Of a stretch of DNA of 64,000 nt, positions 59,155-64,000 are shown piece by piece (the stretch's first letter is position 1; each line of letters opens with the position of its first letter). The notes under the pieces are model-generated. The model saw nothing but the letters and a program-made list of their open reading frames with translations. It did no database searches and was not told the origin of the DNA. Position numbers and translations under genes: made by a program. Location: contig NC_063074.1 of NCBI RefSeq assembly GCF_022605165.1, positions 1,143,501-1,207,500 of the forward strand. Direction: 5' to 3'. The stretch is from Purpureocillium takamizusanense (taxonomy: Eukaryota > Ascomycota > Sordariomycetes > Hypocreales > Ophiocordycipitaceae).

Positions 59155-61459
59155 CGGAAGACCAGTCGCCAGGAGCGGGATATGTCGACGAGGTGGCGTA
59201 GTGTCAGAGCGATATTGCGTTGAGCACCATATCAGAGTATGGATTCGAGAGCGCTCGCAGCTTTTGAGGGCCCGCGCTTAGGGACGCCTGAAGCCTGTTT
59301 GTCGCGTGGGGGTGCGGTCGATTTTGGTAGTGCAGACCCAAACGAGGTCTGGTGAAGGGTGCGCGCGTGCGCGACGCCTCGCAGCTGGAAGGACGTGGGT
59401 GCGGGGGCGTATTCCTTAGGCTCCGACGCTGAAGTCTCCGTGGTTAGCAATCTGTAGCATGGGCGAGGAACGGTTCGAGGCGTTGTGAAGTGAGCAAGCC
59501 CGGCTGGTAATCGCGTCACGATCGCAACCAGCCTGGCTAGTCACGCAGTGTTGGCAAGGGCAGATGAGCAAGATGCTCGGGACGGCAGAAGGGGGAATAC
59601 GAGGGCGGCCGCTAGGTCCGCACAGCCGAACAAGCAAGGCAGAGACCAACCAGAAGACGGCGGGGTTGCCTGCGTGCTGGATTTGTCTGGGATGGCGCAG
59701 TCGACGCGCAAACTGCAGGCTCGCCGAGCTTGCATGCAGAAGAAAGGAACTCAGGACTTACCAAAGTGACGTCAGCTGCACGATGAGCGCGAGTCTGATG
59801 GCAGGGAAAAGGTTGCACGGAAAAAGCGGCTTCCAAATGCAGGGTAACGCAGTCGTGCGCAGAGCGAGTGCGTTGGCTTGGCTGTGCGATGTGGTCGGAT
59901 GGGCGGACAGATGATTGACGCCGTGGACGGTGGTGATTGCGTGAGGTTTTGTTGTTCTGGGGTTTGAGCTGCCGCGCGCTGGCCACGACGACTCGACAAT
60001 AGCAGTCAATGCCTTGGGGCCCGCCCAAACAGACCCTGGAAGGCAGCCGCGGGAGTGGAGGTGAGGCGGTGGGCCAGTGAAGGTACCTACCAAGCCTTGC
60101 AAGCCTACCTCTTAGTAGTAAGGTAATAAGTAAGGTAGGCCCGGTGACGCCTCAGGCGGGTCGCAGACGGCACCGGGGGCTGTGTGCTTGTGCCCTTGTG
60201 GAATGACGGAACGGATGTGGCTCAGCAGCCCAGGGGCAGCTTCGCAGGCTTCGTCATGCAGCGATGCCGCGGGCGGGCGTTTCCAGGGTCCATCCCACCC
60301 AGCCAGCCTCCAGCTGGTTGTTCGGGTGGCGGGCGGGGCCTGAGGCCGTCGGTGCCTCACTGGAACCCCCGGGTGTGAAAGACCCGGACACGGGCGGGAG
60401 TCGACGGCCCAGCCCAGGTGACGTCCGTCCAGCAGGGGGCAGTGGCCACAACAGGCGGCCGCTCCACTGCGACAGCACGTGCGGCCTCAATGGAACTTAT
60501 CCGCAACCTACCAGGAACACAAGACGATCAGTGCCACTGCTGGTCGGCGAAAAAAGACGACACGGCCAAGAGCGTCACCAGAAGGTGGCTAATAAGCAAT
60601 TGACACGACCGTGTGAGCAAGTTCAAGGGTTCAGCCGCCACCCTCTTTCGCGGAACGGGACTCTCCTCCAGACCTCGCGGAGTATCTCTCTCGCCCGCCT
60701 GTGCCGATGGACAGACGGCCATGTTTGGCCTGCACCTACTATATGGACCTGGCTGCATTGCAGAGGCAACCAAGAGACCATTCATCCATTCTTCGACAAA
60801 GACCCTGGATAGTATCGTCCTTCCCGAGGGTGCTGATACGCACTAGCAAAATCGTCCCAAACCCTCGTATGGGAGGGAACATGGGAACGAAACCCTACGT
60901 CCACACTGCATAGGGCGCCGGCATCTACGCATATCTCGCTGCCTCCCGCTCTCGACCATTGTCGGTATTACCCTTCAGTTATGACTGATGGCTGCTGCAC
61001 GCAAATGACAGCCCGCTCACCAGCTGGGGCTCGTCCGGCTCACATGAGCCGCGCCTGCCCACACCCGCTGTCTGGCATGCCTTTCGCGCCGCCCCTCCCC
61101 CTCTCTCCCCCGGCCCTCGCAGCGTGCATGTGAATTGCCGCCTCGCCGATCTTTGTCCCTCCAGGCACATCTCTGGGGTAAAGCCAGACGTCCTGGTTTT
61201 AGGATAGGCTTTCTGGCCAAAATGCCAGAGCTCGCCTCACGTATTCGTATTCGCTCCGCGCCCTGTGTCTCGGATCACTCACGAATACCCAAGTCCAGCC
61301 AAAACCAAAAGGGGGGCCACACACTCACATGCCCGCTCAGCATCCTTGCGTGACCCAACTATCGATACATCGCTGTATTTCGGCTGACTACCAAGGCAAA
61401 CATGGCATGCTCTGTCGCCCCTTTATTCATCATACACTGCCGCCTCTCCCCACCCCGCA
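59155..61459. other. long intergenic region J-protein / CUE1
   Basis: This 2.3-kb region has the weak frame above, a TACCTACC...AGTAAGGTA motif cluster at 60084-60142 and GC-rich sequence at 60140-60480. No gene with family features is seen. Confidence 0.45.
59232..59519 (-). CDS. possible small protein of unknown function (weak)
   Basis: A 95-codon frame begins at a GTG and has no ATG. It is basic in its first 30 residues (HFTTPRTVPRPCYRLLTTE), which would fit a mitochondrial leader, and ends 78 nt upstream of the J-protein ATG on the same strand. A CTAG before the frame could be an intron acceptor of an unseen first exon, and a GCTAAC...TTCAG pattern inside it looks like another acceptor. 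It may equally be part of the J-protein leader. I do not recognise it. Confidence 0.2.
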   Translation of the reverse strand: MTRLPAGLAHFTTPRTVPRPCYRLLTTETSASEPKEYAPAPTSFQLRGVAHARTLHQTSFGSALPKSTAPPRDKQASGVPKRGPSKAASALESIL

Positions 61460-62126
61460 TCAATCCGCCTGCGTTACCTTCTCAGCCGCCATCTTGGCCT
61501 CCATCTTGCGCCGCGCCGCTAAGATCATCTCGTCCCGCCTCCGCTGCAGCGCCGCCTGCCGCTCGTCTCGATTCGAGCTCCAGCCCTTGCTCTTCTTGGC
61601 CTTGTCTGCCTCCGCGTCCGCCGAGAAGGCGGCGGCGGGCGACCCCGCCTTGATCTTTCCTTCGAGATTGTACCGCGAGATCAGATCTGGCTGCGCCGGC
61701 TTCTCGGGCTGTCTCGTCACCGAAGCGGAGCTCGAGCTCGACGCCGTTTGCCCGGGCGGAGGGGGCGGCTGGAAGGTAACCGGGGGCTGGCAGTCGCGCG
61801 TCTGTCAGTCTCGCCCTCGCACAATGCTGCATGGCGGGTCGTGATGTAGGACCTACCGTTTCCAAGCGCCCGGCGAGGATGCGCTCTGTCGTGTTTTGTA
61901 TGTTGCCTCCGTTACGCTGGAGATCCCACAGGATGCTTCTCCGCTCCGCTTGCGGGAACATTTGCTGTATCCTCTCCACGGCCGCTTCCCGGGATCGCAG
62001 GAACGCCTCGGGCGACCTCGTCGCTCTCGGAACCGGCGGCCCCGAGAAGAATAGATACCGTATGATCAGACCTGACACCACCAGGATGGCTGCCAGATAT
62101 GGCAGCGAGATCTGGTCGTCCGACAT
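61460..62126 (-). CDS. CUE1: CUE-domain ER membrane protein (Cue1-like)
   Basis: Exons on the minus strand are 62126-61857 and 61786-61460, giving 198 residues, the size of yeast Cue1. A single N-terminal membrane anchor (LPYLAAILVVSGLIIRYLFF) is followed by a CUE domain at about residues 45-90, with VERIQQMFPQAERRSILWDL and NTTERILAGRLET. A Pro/Ser linker and a Lys/Arg-rich helical C-terminus (RDEMILAARRKMEAKMA) follow, placed like the Ubc7-binding region. Cue1 recruits and activates the E2 Ubc7 at the ER for ER-associated degradation. The intron is phase 0 with a GTAGGT donor. Orthology to Cue1 rests on size, topology and domain order. Confidence 0.9.
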
Positions 62127-62950
62127 TATGTGTCCTGCGCAGCCGCGCCCGCCGTCAAGTTCCCGCTCCTCGATGGGCCGATGCGTGGCGGTGTTGGGAT
62201 CCTACGTGCTGCGAGGGTCGGCGATGTGCGCCTCGAGCGGCAGATGAAGCCGCGGGTGTGTACGTATACGTTGAGATTTCGATAGGGCAGGATCGTGGTT
62301 CCGATGCTCGTCGCTGGCTGCGATGGTTGGAGTGGTCGGGGTTGACGTGTAATCAAGGTTACGGACATGGCCTTGCGGCGGGACGCTCCGCATAAATGCT
62401 ATGGTGGAACCTCGGCTAAACCGCCCCGCGCCAGACCACCTCAACCTCACGCGACAACGGCTCAAAGCGTCGGGAACTGATTCCGAAGTATCTTAGTGAC
62501 ACCCAAACACACCACTCCCTGTGACTGCTCACATCCAAGTTGGAAGTTCTTTGATCCAGCCACTGCCTCATCTCGAGTGCGGCTTCTCATCGTTACGGGC
62601 ACGCTGGACATCAACTCATCGCATCGTCGGCCACTAAGCATGTCTCACAGAGCCATACCGTCGACAAAGGGCACATTGAGCTTCATTGATCGGGAAGCAG
62701 ATAAGCAACCCCCTCGGCTGGTCACGCCAGCCCGTCCGCAGCAGTAGGTCTACCCCGTATAACCCGAAAATGCATTCCAAGGCCGTCTGGCCGCCGAACC
62801 CATTCCCAATGCCGCAGCAATGCCAGTCCCCTGCCCCTACTCGTAGAGGCTGAAACGCCGATTGACCCCCGCGGACCATTCATCAAGTCACTGCAACAAG
62901 CACTGCGCAGCCTCGTTAAACATACGAGCCTCTCGTTCTCCTGCTGGCCC
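62127..62950. other. CUE1 promoter / NOT2 3' flank
   Basis: I see no gene or repeat in this 0.8-kb interval. Confidence 0.55.
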
Positions 62951-64000
62951 TCAAGCCAATGTCGGGCCTTGGGTCAGCGACGTATCTAGGTCGCCGTAGT
63001 GCAATGTGAGCTCCCTCTATATCCGTGCGTCAGTGTATGCCAGGTTTTGGAGCTGCAATTTGACCAACCCGATCCCGCCGCCAGTTGCCCGCGTCCCAGA
63101 CGACGTAGTACCCTCGTTCGTGATTCGGACTCAAGATCTGCGGTGTCATGTGGTCGTCCTTGGTGAGCCATATCGCCAGCTTCTTATGCCAGCGCCAGTT
63201 TCGTGAGTGCCTGGAACGGTTAGTATACCGTTCTCTCGATCTGCGCACACCAATACTCACAGTTCCACGGCGGCCATCTGCTGCTTGATGTCGGCAGGAC
63301 AGCTATAAAATATCCAGAAAAGCGTCTCCTCGTTGAAGCTCTGGATCTTGGTCTCGATTGGCTGGACGTTGGTAACGTTGTAACAATCAGGCAGCCTGAA
63401 CTTTCCTGCGTCGACCGTGGGCCTGGGCGGGTGGTCATCGAAGAGGGAGTAGTTTTGAGTGGAGATGAGGCTATCTCCAGTGAGCGTGGATCGTAGCGTC
63501 GCAGTTTGATTCCGAGACTTACTCTGGGGAGGTCATGTCCAGTCCTAAAGAGCCTGGGTCCATGCCTACTACCATCGCGTGATAATCGGGATAATTGTTC
63601 ATCAGAGTTCGCAAACCCTTGATACCCCACTTGTCCACCGCAGGCATCCCAGAAAGAGGGTCGACAACGTCTGCGGATTGGCTGGCCTTGTCCTTCTCCG
63701 ACTTGCCACTCGGGTTCTCGTTTCCTATCACACCCAAGCTACCCCGTGCGTCAGTGGCTTGCGAGCCAGCATCGGCACCTAAGGGAGTTTTGCTGAACCC
63801 GTCATCTCGAAACAAAGACTGGGGTTGCTTTCCTTCTGCCGTCCGAGATGCATCAAGTGGGGTCAGCACAGTATTTGGAGTCAACGTGGATATCGACGCA
63901 CCTAGCGGTCCGACTCCCGGCGGTGTTCGCGCTTCGCTTGCTCGACTGTTGGCAGACAGTGCATTCAACAGGCCGTTACCCCGGTGTGCCTGACTTTGCC
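62951..64000 (-). CDS. CDC36: CCR4-NOT complex subunit NOT2 (5' end outside window)
   Basis: Visible exons on the minus strand are 64000-63523 (open to the window edge), 63470-63261, 63210-63069 and 63016-62951, about 298 residues of C-terminal part. The first visible exon has DKWGIKGLRTLMNNYPDY and SLGLDMTSP, typical of the Not2 linker. The NOT-box domain follows: FRLPDCYNVTNVQPIETKI, FNEETLFWIFYSCPADIKQ, AVELHSRNWRWHKKLAIWL and RRDRRELTLHYGDLD. Not2 with Not3/5 forms the module that bridges Not1 in the CCR4-NOT deadenylase and decay complex. All three introns are GT-AG; junctions restore SPDLIST, VELHSRNWRW and DRRELTLHY. Confidence 0.93.

Noticed and set aside
60264..60812. 182-codon plus-strand ORF
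   Set aside because: Featureless and in a GC-rich intergenic region; opposite-strand ORFs are as long.
1..64000. tRNA, rRNA, transposons, CRISPR and secondary-metabolite clusters
   Set aside because: I looked for tRNA A/B boxes, transposase or reverse-transcriptase motifs, direct-repeat arrays and large synthases and saw none; a short tRNA or degraded element could still be missed without a program such as tRNAscan-SE or a repeat search.

Overview
The window is chromosomal DNA of a filamentous ascomycete, most likely a sordariomycete and probably of the order Hypocreales. The evidence is short introns (about 45-140 nt) with GT...AG borders and CTAAC/CTGAC branch sites, GC-rich coding sequence with C/G third positions, compact single-copy genes, and protein sequences that read as filamentous-fungal orthologues. 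I see no tRNA, rRNA, CRISPR array, transposase or virus-derived gene. The order-level placement is inference from protein resemblance, not a computed result.

Layout, left to right. 0-7.6 kb: DBP7 helicase (5' end cut by the window), a small LEA-like glycine-rich protein behind a TATA box, five-exon TVP15, and mitochondrial EF-G2 (MEF2). 9.9-16.1 kb: a GPI-anchored SUN-family wall protein, a CSN12/PCI protein and mitochondrial acetyl-CoA acetyltransferase. 17.2-25.1 kb: RAD6 ubiquitin conjugase, kinesin-1 heavy chain and an unassigned polytopic membrane protein. 25.1-33 kb is the accessory-looking part: a gene-poor stretch, a CFEM-domain Pth11-like receptor, then two divergent genes of unknown function whose 5' ends overlap on opposite strands and which each carry an apparent frame break. 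33-42.6 kb: PPM1, SPT3, a large FUSC-type membrane protein and the AP-2 sigma subunit. 42.9-51 kb: a zinc-knuckle protein with an in-frame TAG, IST1 and the HtrA-type protease NMA111. 53.8-64 kb: a small AT-hook nuclear protein, a long J-domain protein, CUE1 and the 3' part of NOT2.

Most genes are housekeeping and are not arranged as a pathway. Some themes recur: ubiquitin and quality control (RAD6, CUE1, CSN12, NMA111), endosome and Golgi traffic (TVP15, AP-2 sigma, IST1, kinesin-1), transcription and mRNA control (SPT3, NOT2, CSN12, AT-hook protein) and mitochondrial function (MEF2, thiolase). Exon structures below were assembled by hand from splice signals and reading phase. In the recognised families the joined lengths are multiples of three and restore the expected motifs across the junctions.

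The features most worth checking are the overlapping frame-broken pair at 30.9-32.3 kb, the premature TAG in the zinc-knuckle gene, two GC-AG introns (RAD6 and PPM1), a 765-nt first intron in SPT3 holding an in-frame alternative N-terminus, and clusters of a short TAGGTACC-type motif spread over many intergenic regions.
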